From Mucilaginibacter_A sp050955045 (GTDB lineage Bacteria; Bacteroidota; Bacteroidia; Sphingobacteriales; Sphingobacteriaceae), in assembly GCA_050955045.1 (NCBI GenBank), contig JBPBQV010000002.1:62001-126000 (forward strand): DNA of 64,000 bases. The letters are read 5' to 3'. The translations under genes and the position numbers were made by a program. The notes beneath the pieces are model-generated. The model saw only the letters and a list, made by a program, of their open reading frames with translations. It did not search any database and had not been told where the DNA came from. Positions 17,027-26,634 of the stretch are shown in pieces (the first letter of the stretch is position 1; each line of letters opens with the position of its first letter).

Positions 17027-18001
17027 TCAGGCAAACTTTTTCCTCAACAAATCATAAAAACGTTCGGCAGTTGCCGGTTTTTCTTTCCAATTATTTTTTA
17101 CGCTATAATTAAGGTCTAAAAAACGCTCAGCTTGCTCAAATGTGGTGTAACGGTTTAAAATATTTATCGCTTCTGAATAAGCCAGATTATAACCGTTAAA
17201 CAATTCTTTTACGAAAAGCAGCTTATCATTCAGGTTGATTAATGATTGCAAGTCCTGAACCGGTTTTTGCGAGACTTCAGTCGTTTTAATTTTGGGCTGA
17301 TCTAATCCTTTTTGTGCTGCCATCCGCTGGTTAAGCGTTAAAACCGGAAGATTATCTGATTTTACAGATTCCTGTGCTAAATATTCTGATTTCTTTTCTT
17401 CAATATAAACAACCGGTTCTAGCGGTGGCTCGGGTTGAATATTGATTTCAGGCTGTAAAAAAACTTCTGAAACAACTTCTATTTCTGGCTTTATAATTTT
17501 TTCCTCACGCTTTTCTGCTTCCTCCAATTTTTGTTCGGTAAAAGAAGCATCTTCCACAATTGTAGAATCATCAGTTGGAGCTTGCGGCATTATTTCTGGA
17601 AGCAAAACTGCTTCGTGCTGTACAATTTCTAAAACAGTTTTTTGAGGCATTTCCGGTTCAGTAATTGCAACAACCGGAATATTTTTTTCTGAAATTAAAA
17701 TCGTCTCATCTGCATATTGCAAATGTTCATCTTCACTAAAATAATCTGGTATTTGCGGCTTTTGTACTTCCGGTTTTTCCAGCTGCAAAACTTCTTTTGC
17801 AACAGGTAAAGCAGCGGGCTTGGCTTGTCCGTATATCTTTTTCAATATCTCGATATGATCCGTCAGAAAGTTGGCATTTGCCATAAAAAGTTCCAGTTCT
17901 AAATCATTAAAACTACTTCCAGCTGCCTCCAGATAAGTGTATTGCTCCTTTAATTCAGCAATTATCCCACCTATTTTTTTTAATATTTCCTGCTGTTTCA
18001 T
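17027..18001 (-). CDS. Conserved-looking protein of unknown function with an acidic linker
   Basis: I do not recognise a named family. The 324-residue protein has an N-terminal helical region (about 1-65, KKIGGIIAELKEQYTYLEAAG) and a long acidic Pro/Glu/Val-rich linker (about 70-220). A compact helical C-terminal region of about 85 residues follows (LNDKLLFVKELFNGYNLAY, then AERFLDLNYSVKNNW). There is no signal peptide or membrane segment, so it should be cytoplasmic. A TTTG-N19-CATCTTTG promoter precedes it. It is convergent with rodA and divergent from tdk. Confidence 0.75.
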   Translation of the reverse strand: MKQQEILKKIGGIIAELKEQYTYLEAAGSSFNDLELELFMANANFLTDHIEILKKIYGQAKPAALPVAKEVLQLEKPEVQKPQIPDYFSEDEHLQYADETILISEKNIPVVAITEPEMPQKTVLEIVQHEAVLLPEIMPQAPTDDSTIVEDASFTEQKLEEAEKREEKIIKPEIEVVSEVFLQPEINIQPEPPLEPVVYIEEKKSEYLAQESVKSDNLPVLTLNQRMAAQKGLDQPKIKTTEVSQKPVQDLQSLINLNDKLLFVKELFNGYNLAYSEAINILNRYTTFEQAERFLDLNYSVKNNWKEKPATAERFYDLLRKKFA

Positions 18002-18011
18002 AAACTTTTTG

Positions 18012-18042
18012 CAAAGATGTTGTGGATAAATCGAACCTCAAA
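18012..18042 (-). promoter_or_regulatory. Bacteroidetes-type promoter of the gene at 17027-18001
   Basis: On the minus strand TTTG (18042-18039), 19 bases, then CATCTTTG (18019-18012). Only the first base of the -7 box differs from the consensus. Confidence 0.6.
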
Positions 18043-18086
18043 AATAATATTAAATTCTGATATTTGGCCTTCAACAACAAGCGCAG

Positions 18087-18677
18087 ATGTTATTCAGTGA
18101 AGACGTTTTTAAAAGAAAAAGTGAGCATGGCGGAAGCATAGAAGTGATTTGCGGTTCAATGTTTTCCGGAAAAACAGAAGAGCTGATCAGAAGGTTAAAA
18201 CGTGCACAAATTGCCAAGTTATCTATAGAAATTTTTAAACCCAGCACTGATACCCGTTACGATAAAACGGCTATCGTTTCGCACAATGCAAACAAAATTG
18301 CTTCAACTCCTGTAGAAAACGCATCAGCCATACTGCTTTTAGGCAGTAATGCGCAGATTGTAGGTATTGATGAAGCGCAGTTTTTTGATGATGAACTGCC
18401 TGCCGTTTGCAATCAGTTAGCTAACAAAGGCATCAGGGTGATTGTAGCCGGTTTGGATATGGATTATACTGGAAAACCATTCGGCCCATTGCCGGCAATT
18501 ATGGCCATGGCAGAGTCGGTAACTAAGGTTCATGCAGTTTGTGTAATTTGCGGTCAGTCGGCATTGTATTCTTACCGACTGATCGAAAATGACACCAAAA
18601 TATTACTGGGAGAGAAAGAAAGCTATGAACCGCGTTGTAGAAAATGTTTTCTGCTTGGTAAAAACGTGAGTGCCTGA
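18087..18677 (+). CDS. tdk: Thymidine kinase (type II)
   Basis: The enzyme phosphorylates thymidine to dTMP in nucleotide salvage. The 196-residue protein has the P-loop GSMFSGKT (23-30), the catalytic DEAQFF (95-100, base Glu96) and a C-terminal zinc site formed by Cys152, Cys155, Cys184 and Cys187. The length is normal for the TK1-like family. Its stop lies 3 bases from the convergent DUF2383 gene. Confidence 0.96.
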   Translation: MLFSEDVFKRKSEHGGSIEVICGSMFSGKTEELIRRLKRAQIAKLSIEIFKPSTDTRYDKTAIVSHNANKIASTPVENASAILLLGSNAQIVGIDEAQFFDDELPAVCNQLANKGIRVIVAGLDMDYTGKPFGPLPAIMAMAESVTKVHAVCVICGQSALYSYRLIENDTKILLGEKESYEPRCRKCFLLGKNVSA

Positions 18678-18680
18678 AAA

Positions 18681-19130
18681 TTAGCTTTCTTTAGATAGTT
18701 GTTCCAGATTTTCTACATCACCTTTTAAATTTTCCTGATGCTCTGTTAGTAGCTTCTGAAGGTCGGCAGGTAAATTTTCTTCATCCAAGATTGCCTGATA
18801 AGCTACAACCGCAGCCTGATCGCCGCTAAGGCAGCTGGAAATAGAAACGCTATCACTGCGGTTAGATAAGGTCCCTTTAATATCCAGCCAGGCACGGTGC
18901 AAACTTCCACCTAAACCACCTTCATGTGCCGGTTTTTCTACACCGTTGTCACCTAAATAATTTCTGATGGCTTCTGCCTGTATATTGCGTGCGGTAGATA
19001 GCTGCTCAAATTGTGCCAGCAAATTTTTGTCGCTCACCATTTCTGCAGCTTTCTGATAGCCTTGTTCGCCATCTACACCAATTGTTACCAAATGCTCTAA
19101 ACTGCTGATTATTTTTTGATCTAAACTCAT
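18681..19130 (-). CDS. DUF2383 / PA2169-family four-helix protein
   Basis: A 149-residue, mostly helical, acidic protein. The pattern LEHLVTIGVDGEQGYQKAAE near the start and YQAILDEENLPADLQKLLTEH near the end matches the DUF2383 (ferritin-like four-helix) family. These genes are often stress-linked, but the biochemical role is unknown. No signal peptide. It ends 3 bases past the tdk stop on the opposite strand. Confidence 0.8.
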   Translation of the reverse strand: MSLDQKIISSLEHLVTIGVDGEQGYQKAAEMVSDKNLLAQFEQLSTARNIQAEAIRNYLGDNGVEKPAHEGGLGGSLHRAWLDIKGTLSNRSDSVSISSCLSGDQAAVVAYQAILDEENLPADLQKLLTEHQENLKGDVENLEQLSKES

Positions 19131-19241
19131 AATAGTTTTTATTGAAATTTTAACTAAACCTTGTTTGTTTGAGTGCTAACTATTACTTACAGATTTAGTT
19201 TTAATTGTATAAGTTTTAATTTTTGAAATGATATTCAACAA

Positions 19242-19263
19242 TACTTCTTTTATCAACCTAAAA
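19242..19263 (-). repeat. Dispersed motif copy (GAAG type, full length with left arm)
   Basis: On the minus strand TTTTAGGTTGA then TAAAAGAAGTA. It lies between the DUF2383 gene and the terminator of the glycosyltransferase gene. Confidence 0.75.
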
Positions 19264-19274
19264 TTGTACTTGCA

Positions 19275-19306
19275 TAAAAAAAGTGCTAACTTCTAAATCA
19301 GCACTT
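19275..19306 (-). terminator. Rho-independent terminator of the glycosyltransferase gene
   Basis: The seven-base arms AGTGCT(T) and A(A)GCACT (19281-19287, 19300-19306) are followed on the minus strand by seven T. It is 24 bases past the stop codon. Confidence 0.85.
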
Positions 19307-19329
19307 GTAAAAAATTTTAAATTTACTTA

Positions 19330-20466
19330 TTAACTTGCAATAGAAATTTTTTGTTTGTCTTTGATAGAACTTTGGATACAAGTAAGCATACTTGCACAAG
19401 TATTATCCCATGAATTTGAACTTAAAAAAGCATCAACTTTGGCTAACCATTGCTTTCTATTTTTTGTATTTAATTCCAGTTCAATGGCATTAATAAAATC
19501 TTCCGCAGTTGCTCCGATGTGTACCAAGTTTTGATTGGCATAAGGATTAACAACATCACGGATAGCAGTAGAAACAACCGGTTTACCAGCAGCTAAATAT
19601 TCAGGTGTTTTAGTTGGACTAATAAATTTGGTAGAATCATTTAACATGAACGGAATTAATGCAATATCCCAACCAGATAAATAAGCTGGAAGTTCATCAT
19701 AAGTTTTCTGCCCTAAGTAATGTATATTTTGATTTTTTGGCAGATGTTCACGGTTGATTTTTAAAACCGGACCAATCAGCATGAAATTCCAAATTGGTCT
19801 TGCATTCGCAATTTCACGGATCAATTCTATATCAAAACGCTCATCAATTACACCATAAAATCCAAGTTTAACACCAGTAACATTCGCTTGATCTACTGGC
19901 TGAACTTTATTTGTTCTTGCTTTTACAAAATGGTTTTTATCAATACTACTTGGAAAAGAATGGATGTTTGCATGTTGATGTTTTTTAGCTTCATACAAAG
20001 AGTTTCCACCAGTAAATACGACATCCGATTTTGCCATCAATCTTTTCTCCAAGTCCTTTAATTCTGCAGGTGCATTTTTGAATAAGGATAACTCATCCAT
20101 GCAATCATATACTGTAAGTGCAGGGTTAAGTTGTTCTGTAAATGACAATGCCATAGGTGTATAGTACCAGAAAAGAAAATCATCACCGTTTTCTTTTTCC
20201 ATAAATTTATCCATCAACTGTTTCATTACCAGCTTCTCTTCTGCCTTTGATAATCCGGATGGAATATGCGGAACAACGACCCACAAGTTAGGTAGTCGTT
20301 TGGATAGATGTAAATAAGCATCATCTTGCGCATCATGAATCGGTTCTTCTAAAAAATAAGTACTAAATATTTCTGAGAACCTTGTTATTAAATGTTGCGG
20401 ACGCTGATAAACAAAATCCCATCTTAAATGTGAAAGACAAAGTAGTTTGGCAGGTAATTTTTTCAT
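19330..20466 (-). CDS. Glycosyltransferase (GT-B fold, family 1/4-like)
   Basis: The 378-residue protein starts KLLCLSHLRWDFVYQRPQHL, typical of cytoplasmic GT-B glycosyltransferases of the type often coded beside UDP-galactopyranose mutase. The nucleotide-sugar region shows GFYGVIDERFDIELI, then LIPFMLNDSTKFISPTKTPEYLAAGKPVVST. No membrane helix is evident. Its neighbours give no surface-polysaccharide cluster, so donor and acceptor are unknown. Confidence 0.85.
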   Translation of the reverse strand: MKKLPAKLLCLSHLRWDFVYQRPQHLITRFSEIFSTYFLEEPIHDAQDDAYLHLSKRLPNLWVVVPHIPSGLSKAEEKLVMKQLMDKFMEKENGDDFLFWYYTPMALSFTEQLNPALTVYDCMDELSLFKNAPAELKDLEKRLMAKSDVVFTGGNSLYEAKKHQHANIHSFPSSIDKNHFVKARTNKVQPVDQANVTGVKLGFYGVIDERFDIELIREIANARPIWNFMLIGPVLKINREHLPKNQNIHYLGQKTYDELPAYLSGWDIALIPFMLNDSTKFISPTKTPEYLAAGKPVVSTAIRDVVNPYANQNLVHIGATAEDFINAIELELNTKNRKQWLAKVDAFLSSNSWDNTCASMLTCIQSSIKDKQKISIAS

Positions 20467-20902
20467 GTGTATATGGTGAGAATTATGTAGATAACATCTT
20501 AAAAATAATTTTGTTCGATAACTAATATAAATTTTTACATTCCAATAATAATTAGATAAATTTCATCCTATTGGTGCATTGAAAAAAACACAAGTGAAAT
20601 TATAACTCAGATAATAATATGTTTTAAAACAACATATTATCAATCAATTAGCTGTAAATTTTAAATAGGTTTACAATATACAAACTTTTTTTTAAATATC
20701 GCATATCGAAGCATTGAAAAATTGTACAATAGTAATTTTAAGTATGTTCAACTTTTATAATATACTTAAAACAACATTAGAATTTGTTTAAGTATTTGAA
20801 GAATGCTAAACTGGTTTTTACAAAAATTTAATTCAATAATTGAATAAGAATAACTTTGTTTTTTATTCAGAAAAAAAGAAAGGGAAGTAGTTAATCTTAG
20901 CT
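20467..20902. other. 436-base AT-rich intergenic region with several palindromes, no gene seen
   Basis: I find no credible reading frame. ATAATATGTT (20614-20623) pairs with AACATATTAT (20631-20640). The element TTTAAGTAT occurs three times in alternating orientation (20737-20745, 20762-20770 inverted, 20787-20795), giving overlapping inverted repeats. It lies upstream of the glycosyltransferase gene and downstream of mutS. No copy of the dispersed motif is present. Confidence 0.6.
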
Positions 20903-23515
20903 TTAATTGCCTTTAATTAAACGTTGTATTTCATCCAATTTCATTAAAGCTTCTACAGGTGTAAGTGTATTTACATCCAAAGCATTTAATACATCACGAA
21001 TTTTTATTAATACCGGATCATCAATCGAAAACATTTGCAATTGCATAGCTTGCTTTTGCACTTTTTTGATACTTTCTTTAATGCTTTCGCCGCCGGTTCT
21101 TTCTGCTTCTAGCTTTTTCAAAATTTCTCCGGCACGACTTAAAACTTTTGGTGGCATTCCGGCTAATTTAGCTACGTGGATTCCAAAACTATGTTCGCTG
21201 CCGCCGGGAACTAACTTCCTGAGAAAAATAATTTTTTGTCCGTTTTCTTTTACAGAAACATTGAAATTTTTTATCCGATTAAAAGTGCTTGTTAGTTCGT
21301 TTAATTCATGATAATGTGTAGCAAACAAAGTTTTAGCTTTTGCAGAAGGATGATTGTGTAAATATTCGACGATAGACCAGGCAATCGAAATGCCATCATA
21401 AGTAGAAGTGCCGCGGCCAATTTCGTCCAGCAAAACCAAGCTCCGGTTAGAAATATTGTTAAGGATACTGGCCGTTTCATTCATCTCTACCATAAATGTA
21501 GATTCGCCTGAACTTAAATTATCAGAAGCACCAACGCGCGTAAAAATTTTATCAACCAAACCAATGTATGCTTCTTTTGCAGGCACAAAACAGCCAATTT
21601 GCGCCATCAGCACAATCAATCCGGTTTGGCGGAGAATGGCAGATTTTCCAGCCATATTTGGCCCGGTAATAATAATAATCTGTTGCGATTCTGAATCCAG
21701 GAAAACATCGTTAGTAATATATTCCTCGCCCAGCGGCAAATTCCGTTCAATAACCGGATGGCGGCCGCCTTTTATATCTATTTGATTGCTTAAATCAATA
21801 ACTGGTTTTTGGTAATGGTTTTTATGTGCCAGATGCGCAAAGCAAAGCAGCACATCCAGCTTGGCCAAAATGCGTGCATTTAGCTGAATTGGTTTAATAT
21901 ATGTACTGATGCTGTGCAGTAAATTTTGATACAAGCGGGTTTCTATCGCGAAAATCTTTTCTTCTGCACCTAAAATCTTTTCTTCGTATTCTTTCAGTTC
22001 TGGTGTGATGTAACGTTCTGCATTAACCAGCGTTTGCTTCCTGATCCAGGCAGCAGGAACTTTATCTTTATGCGTGTGCGTTACTTCCAGATAATAACCG
22101 AAAACGCTGTTGAATGCTACTTTTAATGATGGAATTCCAGTTTCTTCTGCTTCGCGACGTTGTATTTCCAGTAAAAAATCTTTTCCGCCAAAAGCAATTT
22201 TACGCAGCTGGTCCAGTTCTTCGTCCACACCATCCGTAATTATGCCGCCTTTAATAATTAAAACCGGCGGTTCTGGCTGGATTTCTTTTTCAATTTGTTC
22301 CCGAATTAACTGACAAGGATTTAACTGATCGGCTAGTTGCTGCAAAAATAAATTATCGGATTGCTGGCAAAGTTGCTTCACTTCTGCAGTAGCCAGCAAT
22401 GCTCTTTTTAGCTGCACAATTTCGCGGGGATTTACTTTTTGTAAACCGATTTTAGAAATCAACCTTTCCAGATCGCCAATCTGCTTAATTTGTTGCAGCA
22501 ACTGCGCAGCCAATACTTCGTTTACAAACAAAAAATCGACAACGCCCAAACGCTCTTCTATTGATTTCAGTTCCTTCAACGGCATCAAAATCCATTTCCG
22601 CAGCAAACGTGCGCCCATTGGCGAAGCAGTTTGATCAAGCACCTGAAACAACGTTATGGCATTTTCATTCGCAGAATCCAGCAATTCCAAATTACGAACT
22701 GTGAAACGATCCAGCCACATGTATTTTTGATGTTCGATGCGACTAATCCCGGAAATGTGCTGCAAATTCCGGTGCTCGGTTTCGTTAATGTAATACAACG
22801 TTACGCCAGCTGCAATAATGCCCAAAGGCAATCTGTCTATACCGAAACCTTTTAAATTTTTGACTTCAAAATGCTTTAGTAAGGTTTCCGAAGCAAAATC
22901 TGTGGTGAAAGCCCAATCATCAATCGGATACGTATAAAAACCTTCGCCAAAAGCTTCGGCAAATTCATTCTGCTTTTGTTTGGAAAAGATAATTTCGTTC
23001 GGGCGGAAACTTTGCAGTAATTGTTCAATATATTCAGCATCGCCTTGCGCAACCAAAAATTCGCCGGTAGAAATATCCAGCAAAGCCAAACCAAAGTGAT
23101 TTTTTTCGAAATGAAGCGTTGCTAAATAATTGTTAGATTTTTGGCTGAGAATATTATCATTGTAAGACACGCCAGGCGTAACCAGTTCGGTCACACCTCT
23201 TTTAACGATGGTTTTTGTAGTTTTAGGATCTTCGAGCTGATCGCAAATAGCTACACGCTGACCGGCACGAACTAGTTTTGGAAGATAAGTATCCAGCGAA
23301 TGATGCGGAAAACCGGCCAGTTCTATAGACGTGCCCGAGCCATTTGCTCTTTTGGTTAGGATAATTCCTAAAATACGGGAAGTAACAACAGCATCTTCAC
23401 CAAAAGTTTCATAAAAATCGCCCACCCGAAACAGCAGTAAAGCACCCGGATATTTGGCCTTGATCTGGCCATGCTGTTGCATTAGAGGTGTTTCTGCCGA
23501 AGTTTTCTTTCCCAA
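20903..23515 (-). CDS. mutS: DNA mismatch repair protein MutS
   Basis: MutS recognises mismatches and recruits MutL. The 870-residue protein begins at TTG 23515 (MGKKTSAETPLMQQHG); a start at the ATG of MQQHG would remove residues usually present in relatives. It shows the mismatch-reading motif VGDFYE near residue 32, the core and lever domains, Walker A GPNMAGKS, and the Walker B region DEIGRGTSTYDG. A possible weak -7 element (TAACTTTA) lies just upstream. The length is normal. Confidence 0.97.
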   Translation of the reverse strand: MGKKTSAETPLMQQHGQIKAKYPGALLLFRVGDFYETFGEDAVVTSRILGIILTKRANGSGTSIELAGFPHHSLDTYLPKLVRAGQRVAICDQLEDPKTTKTIVKRGVTELVTPGVSYNDNILSQKSNNYLATLHFEKNHFGLALLDISTGEFLVAQGDAEYIEQLLQSFRPNEIIFSKQKQNEFAEAFGEGFYTYPIDDWAFTTDFASETLLKHFEVKNLKGFGIDRLPLGIIAAGVTLYYINETEHRNLQHISGISRIEHQKYMWLDRFTVRNLELLDSANENAITLFQVLDQTASPMGARLLRKWILMPLKELKSIEERLGVVDFLFVNEVLAAQLLQQIKQIGDLERLISKIGLQKVNPREIVQLKRALLATAEVKQLCQQSDNLFLQQLADQLNPCQLIREQIEKEIQPEPPVLIIKGGIITDGVDEELDQLRKIAFGGKDFLLEIQRREAEETGIPSLKVAFNSVFGYYLEVTHTHKDKVPAAWIRKQTLVNAERYITPELKEYEEKILGAEEKIFAIETRLYQNLLHSISTYIKPIQLNARILAKLDVLLCFAHLAHKNHYQKPVIDLSNQIDIKGGRHPVIERNLPLGEEYITNDVFLDSESQQIIIITGPNMAGKSAILRQTGLIVLMAQIGCFVPAKEAYIGLVDKIFTRVGASDNLSSGESTFMVEMNETASILNNISNRSLVLLDEIGRGTSTYDGISIAWSIVEYLHNHPSAKAKTLFATHYHELNELTSTFNRIKNFNVSVKENGQKIIFLRKLVPGGSEHSFGIHVAKLAGMPPKVLSRAGEILKKLEAERTGGESIKESIKKVQKQAMQLQMFSIDDPVLIKIRDVLNALDVNTLTPVEALMKLDEIQRLIKGN

Positions 23516-23585
23516 ATTTTAATCAATTAAGGTGTAAAGTTAATTGATGAAAAGCTTTTTACCGCGACTGTGAAAAAATAGTGGT

Positions 23586-23598
23586 TAAAAAGAAGCAT
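23586..23598 (+). repeat. Dispersed motif copy (GAAG type, one extra A)
   Basis: TAAAAAGAAGCAT lies between the sulfatase 3' end and the mutS 5' end. Confidence 0.6.
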
Positions 23599-23605
23599 CG
23601 CAAAT

Positions 23606-25225
23606 TTATTCGCCGCTGCCTTTACCCAAAGTTTCAAACGGCAAAACGCCGGCACGCTTTGTCCAGGCATCGTATAACAAAGCCAGTTCTTTTACTTTTG
23701 CTGGATTAGCTGCACTCAGATCGTTCAGCTCAGAACGGTCGTTTTGGATATTGTACAGATGCCAATTTTTCTCCGGATAATTAGAAACCACTTTCCACTC
23801 GCCTTGACGAACAGCACGATTTCCTTCATGCTCAAAAAATAAGGCTTGATGACCTTTCCATCTTTGTCCTTTAAAAACCGGAACTAAACTAATTCCTTCT
23901 GTAGCCGGAATTTTGTTTTGGTGATACGTTTTCGGATAAGCCACGCCAGCCAAATCCAAGCAGGTGGACATTAAATCGATAATATGAGCTGGAGAATTCG
24001 CTTGATTTCCTGGTTTAACAATTCCCGGCCCATAAGCAATAAACGGAGTAGCGGTTCCGCCTTCGTATTCCCAATGTTTAAACAAATGGAAAGGCGCATC
24101 GCTTACATTGGCGCCAGCAAATTCATACGAGGTAAAAGAAGTTGGATCACTGGAAGGTTTTTTGCCGGCCTCCAAAATTGATGGCAAAAATCCCGGACCT
24201 TTAATGCTTTCGCTGCTGGCTCCATTATCAGATAAAAACATAATAACCGTATTCTGATCTTCCCCCAAATCTTTTAAAGTTTGCCGTAAGCGGCCAATAT
24301 TTTGATCCATTCGGTCAATCATCGCACTGTAAACGGCCATTTTATCATCCCAACGGATTTTCTCTTCCTGTGTTAACGTTTCCCATGCTGGCACGTGTTC
24401 GTCGCGCGGAGAAAGTTTGGTGTTTTTATTGATGATGCCATTTTCCAGCAATTTCTGGTAACGTTTTTCGCGCAGCTTATCCCAGCCTTCCATAAATTTG
24501 CCTTTGTATTTAGCAATATCCTCCGGCAAAGCCTGCAACGGCCAATGCGGTGCCTGATAAGCTAAATACAGAAAGAAAGGTTTATCGGTTTGCTTATTTT
24601 GCCGGATAAATTTTATCGCGTAATCCGTGTAAGCATTGGTAGAATAATAATCTTTTCCGGGCGTAAACGGCTGATCTTCCAGCGCAATCGTTAATTTTTG
24701 ATTGGGCCGGTAAGGATAATTTCCGAAATAACTGCTTGCGCCATCAATCAACCCAAAATAATGATCGAAACCACGTTTTACCGGCCAATGTTCCGGCGAT
24801 TGGCCAACGTGCCATTTCCCGGCCATTAATGTATTGTAACCGCCAGGTTTAATGGCTTCTGCAATGGTTACACAGTTTTGATTAAGATAACCCTGGTAAG
24901 CAAGCTGCGGCCGTGTATTCATCATATCGCCAACGCCGGCCTGGTGCTGGTACAAACCCGTTAATAAAGAAGCACGTGTTGGGCAGCAGCGCGAAGCATT
25001 GTAAAACTGCGTCATTTTCAGGCCGCCTTTGGCCATCTCGTCTAAGTTTGGCGTTTGCACATCCGACCCGAAACAACCGATATCTGAGTAGCCCATATCA
25101 TCAGCCAGAATAATAATGATGTTTGGTTTTTTTCTATGAGGTTGTTTCTGGGGAGAAAAACTTAAAAATAATCCGGCAGTAAAAAGGATTACAAAGCTTA
25201 ACAGGATAATTAATCTAGCTTTCAT
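23606..25225 (-). CDS. Exported sulfatase (arylsulfatase, S1 type)
   Basis: It should hydrolyse a sulfate ester, probably on a glycan, in the periplasm. I choose ATG 25225 (MKARLIILLSF) rather than a GTG three codons upstream. The signal peptide covers about residues 1-25. The metal-binding ILADDMGYSD is near residue 45. The active-site signature Cys80-Cys-Pro-Thr-Arg within SRCCPTRASLLTGLY has the Cys that is converted to formylglycine; this needs a maturation enzyme not coded here. The length of 539 residues is normal. The substrate cannot be inferred, because no glycoside hydrolase or SusC/D pair adjoins it. Confidence 0.93.
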   Translation of the reverse strand: MKARLIILLSFVILFTAGLFLSFSPQKQPHRKKPNIIIILADDMGYSDIGCFGSDVQTPNLDEMAKGGLKMTQFYNASRCCPTRASLLTGLYQHQAGVGDMMNTRPQLAYQGYLNQNCVTIAEAIKPGGYNTLMAGKWHVGQSPEHWPVKRGFDHYFGLIDGASSYFGNYPYRPNQKLTIALEDQPFTPGKDYYSTNAYTDYAIKFIRQNKQTDKPFFLYLAYQAPHWPLQALPEDIAKYKGKFMEGWDKLREKRYQKLLENGIINKNTKLSPRDEHVPAWETLTQEEKIRWDDKMAVYSAMIDRMDQNIGRLRQTLKDLGEDQNTVIMFLSDNGASSESIKGPGFLPSILEAGKKPSSDPTSFTSYEFAGANVSDAPFHLFKHWEYEGGTATPFIAYGPGIVKPGNQANSPAHIIDLMSTCLDLAGVAYPKTYHQNKIPATEGISLVPVFKGQRWKGHQALFFEHEGNRAVRQGEWKVVSNYPEKNWHLYNIQNDRSELNDLSAANPAKVKELALLYDAWTKRAGVLPFETLGKGSGE

Positions 25226-25277
25226 GAAAATCACGTTTGTTGGAACGACGGACTAAAATACAAAAAGAAAAGGTTGC

Positions 25278-25289
25278 TAAAAGAAGCAT
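25278..25289 (+). repeat. Dispersed motif copy (GAAG type)
   Basis: A perfect TAAAAGAAGCAT followed by C and preceded by AGGTTGC, as in full-length copies. It lies in the divergent sulfatase-galK spacer, 39 bases before a second copy of the other type. Confidence 0.75.
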
Positions 25290-25328
25290 CATTAGCAGTT
25301 ACAAGCAGAGTTAGTAGTTTTTATCCGG

Positions 25329-25340
25329 TAAAAACAGCAT
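25329..25340 (+). repeat. Dispersed motif copy (ACAG type, stem-loop form)
   Basis: TTTTTA, TCCGG, then TAAAAACAGCATC. It is a perfect short stem-loop with a perfect tail, in the same orientation as the copy at 25278. Confidence 0.75.
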
Positions 25341-25426
25341 CAACTGTTTCTAAAATCTTGTTTATCAAGCAAGAAAAATAGTACTTTAAAATAACTCAAC
25401 TCTGATTTTATTATCATCTTTGATCT

Positions 25427-26581
25427 ATGAAACCTGATCTGCAACAAAAATTTAACGAACTATTTGAGCAACCGGCAACAGCAAGTTTTTTTGCGCCCGG
25501 CCGTGTAAATTTAATTGGCGAACATATTGATTATAACGGCGGTTTGGTTTTGCCGGCTTCCATTACGTTTGGTACAACTTTGCTGATTGCAGAAAATAAA
25601 GAAGGAATTTTTCGTTTCAGGGGTTTGGATTTTGAGGAACAATTGGACATTCCGTTGCAAGAAAAATATGAAAAAATCGGGAAAGATTGGTTTAATTATC
25701 CGCTTGGCGTAATGCAACAATTTTTGCTGCATAAAAAGAGCATCAAAGGTTTAGATATGCTTTTTTCGGGAAATGTGCCGGTTGGTTCCGGACTTTCTTC
25801 TTCAGCAGCCTTAGAAATTGTGACTGCTTTTGCGATGAATAAAATTTTTGATTCTGGTTTTACCAAGCTGGATTTGGTGAAATTGGGCAAAAAGGTGGAA
25901 AATGATTTTATCGGCGTAAATAGCGGCATTATGGACCAGTTTGCGGTTGCTTTTGGCGAGAAGGAAAAAGCGATTAAACTAAATTGCGATACACTAGATT
26001 ATGAAATTGTAGATTGCAAACTGAAGGAATATGTACTGGCAATTATCAACACTAATAAACCGCGGAAATTGGCAGAATCCAAATACAACGAGCGTGTAGC
26101 AGAATGTCAAACAGCTTTAAAAGCGTTGCAGCAAAAACTTAAAATCAATTATTTATGTGATATTAATACGGCAACCTTCAACCAAAACAAAAATTTGATT
26201 GAAAACGAAACGGTTAAAAAACGTGCCCAACACGTGATTGAAGAAAATGATCGGGTAAAAGAAGCAGCCGAGGTTTTGGAAAACGGCGATTTGAAAAGAT
26301 TTGGCGAACTGCTTTACGCTTCTCACGCTTCGTTAAGAGATTTATATGAAGTTACTGGAATCGAACTGGATACAATTGTAGATTTCTGCAAAACCCAGTC
26401 AACCGTTGCAGGTGGCCGCATGACGGGCGCAGGTTTTGGCGGATGCGCAATTGCCTTGGTAGAAGCAACCGCTTTTGATGGTTTTTCTGAAAAACTAATT
26501 CAGTTTTATACCGAAAAAATTGGTTACGCTCCAGCTGTTTACAATTCTTTAATTGGAGATGGAGTTAAGGAAGTTAATTAA
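25427..26581 (+). CDS. galK: Galactokinase
   Basis: GalK phosphorylates galactose at C1, the entry step of the Leloir pathway. The 384-residue GHMP kinase has the signature PGRVNLIGEHIDYNGG (about 25-40), the ATP loop VPVGSGLSSSAALE (about 116-129), the catalytic-region Asp in NSGIMDQFAVAFG, and the C-terminal GRMTGAGFGGCA. No other gal gene is adjacent. CATCTTTG at 25415-25422 could be a weak -7 element. Confidence 0.96.
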   Translation: MKPDLQQKFNELFEQPATASFFAPGRVNLIGEHIDYNGGLVLPASITFGTTLLIAENKEGIFRFRGLDFEEQLDIPLQEKYEKIGKDWFNYPLGVMQQFLLHKKSIKGLDMLFSGNVPVGSGLSSSAALEIVTAFAMNKIFDSGFTKLDLVKLGKKVENDFIGVNSGIMDQFAVAFGEKEKAIKLNCDTLDYEIVDCKLKEYVLAIINTNKPRKLAESKYNERVAECQTALKALQQKLKINYLCDINTATFNQNKNLIENETVKKRAQHVIEENDRVKEAAEVLENGDLKRFGELLYASHASLRDLYEVTGIELDTIVDFCKTQSTVAGGRMTGAGFGGCAIALVEATAFDGFSEKLIQFYTEKIGYAPAVYNSLIGDGVKEVN

Positions 26582-26634
26582 GAACGAGGTTAAAAATACA
26601 AAGTATAAGGCATTGGCTACAAGTTCAATAAACC

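Noticed and set aside
24133..24144. TAAAAGAAGTTG in the sulfatase gene, and TAAAAGAAGTAA at 63496 in ftsX
   Set aside because: The tails differ from AGCAT at two positions and both are explained by coding sequence; not counted as copies.
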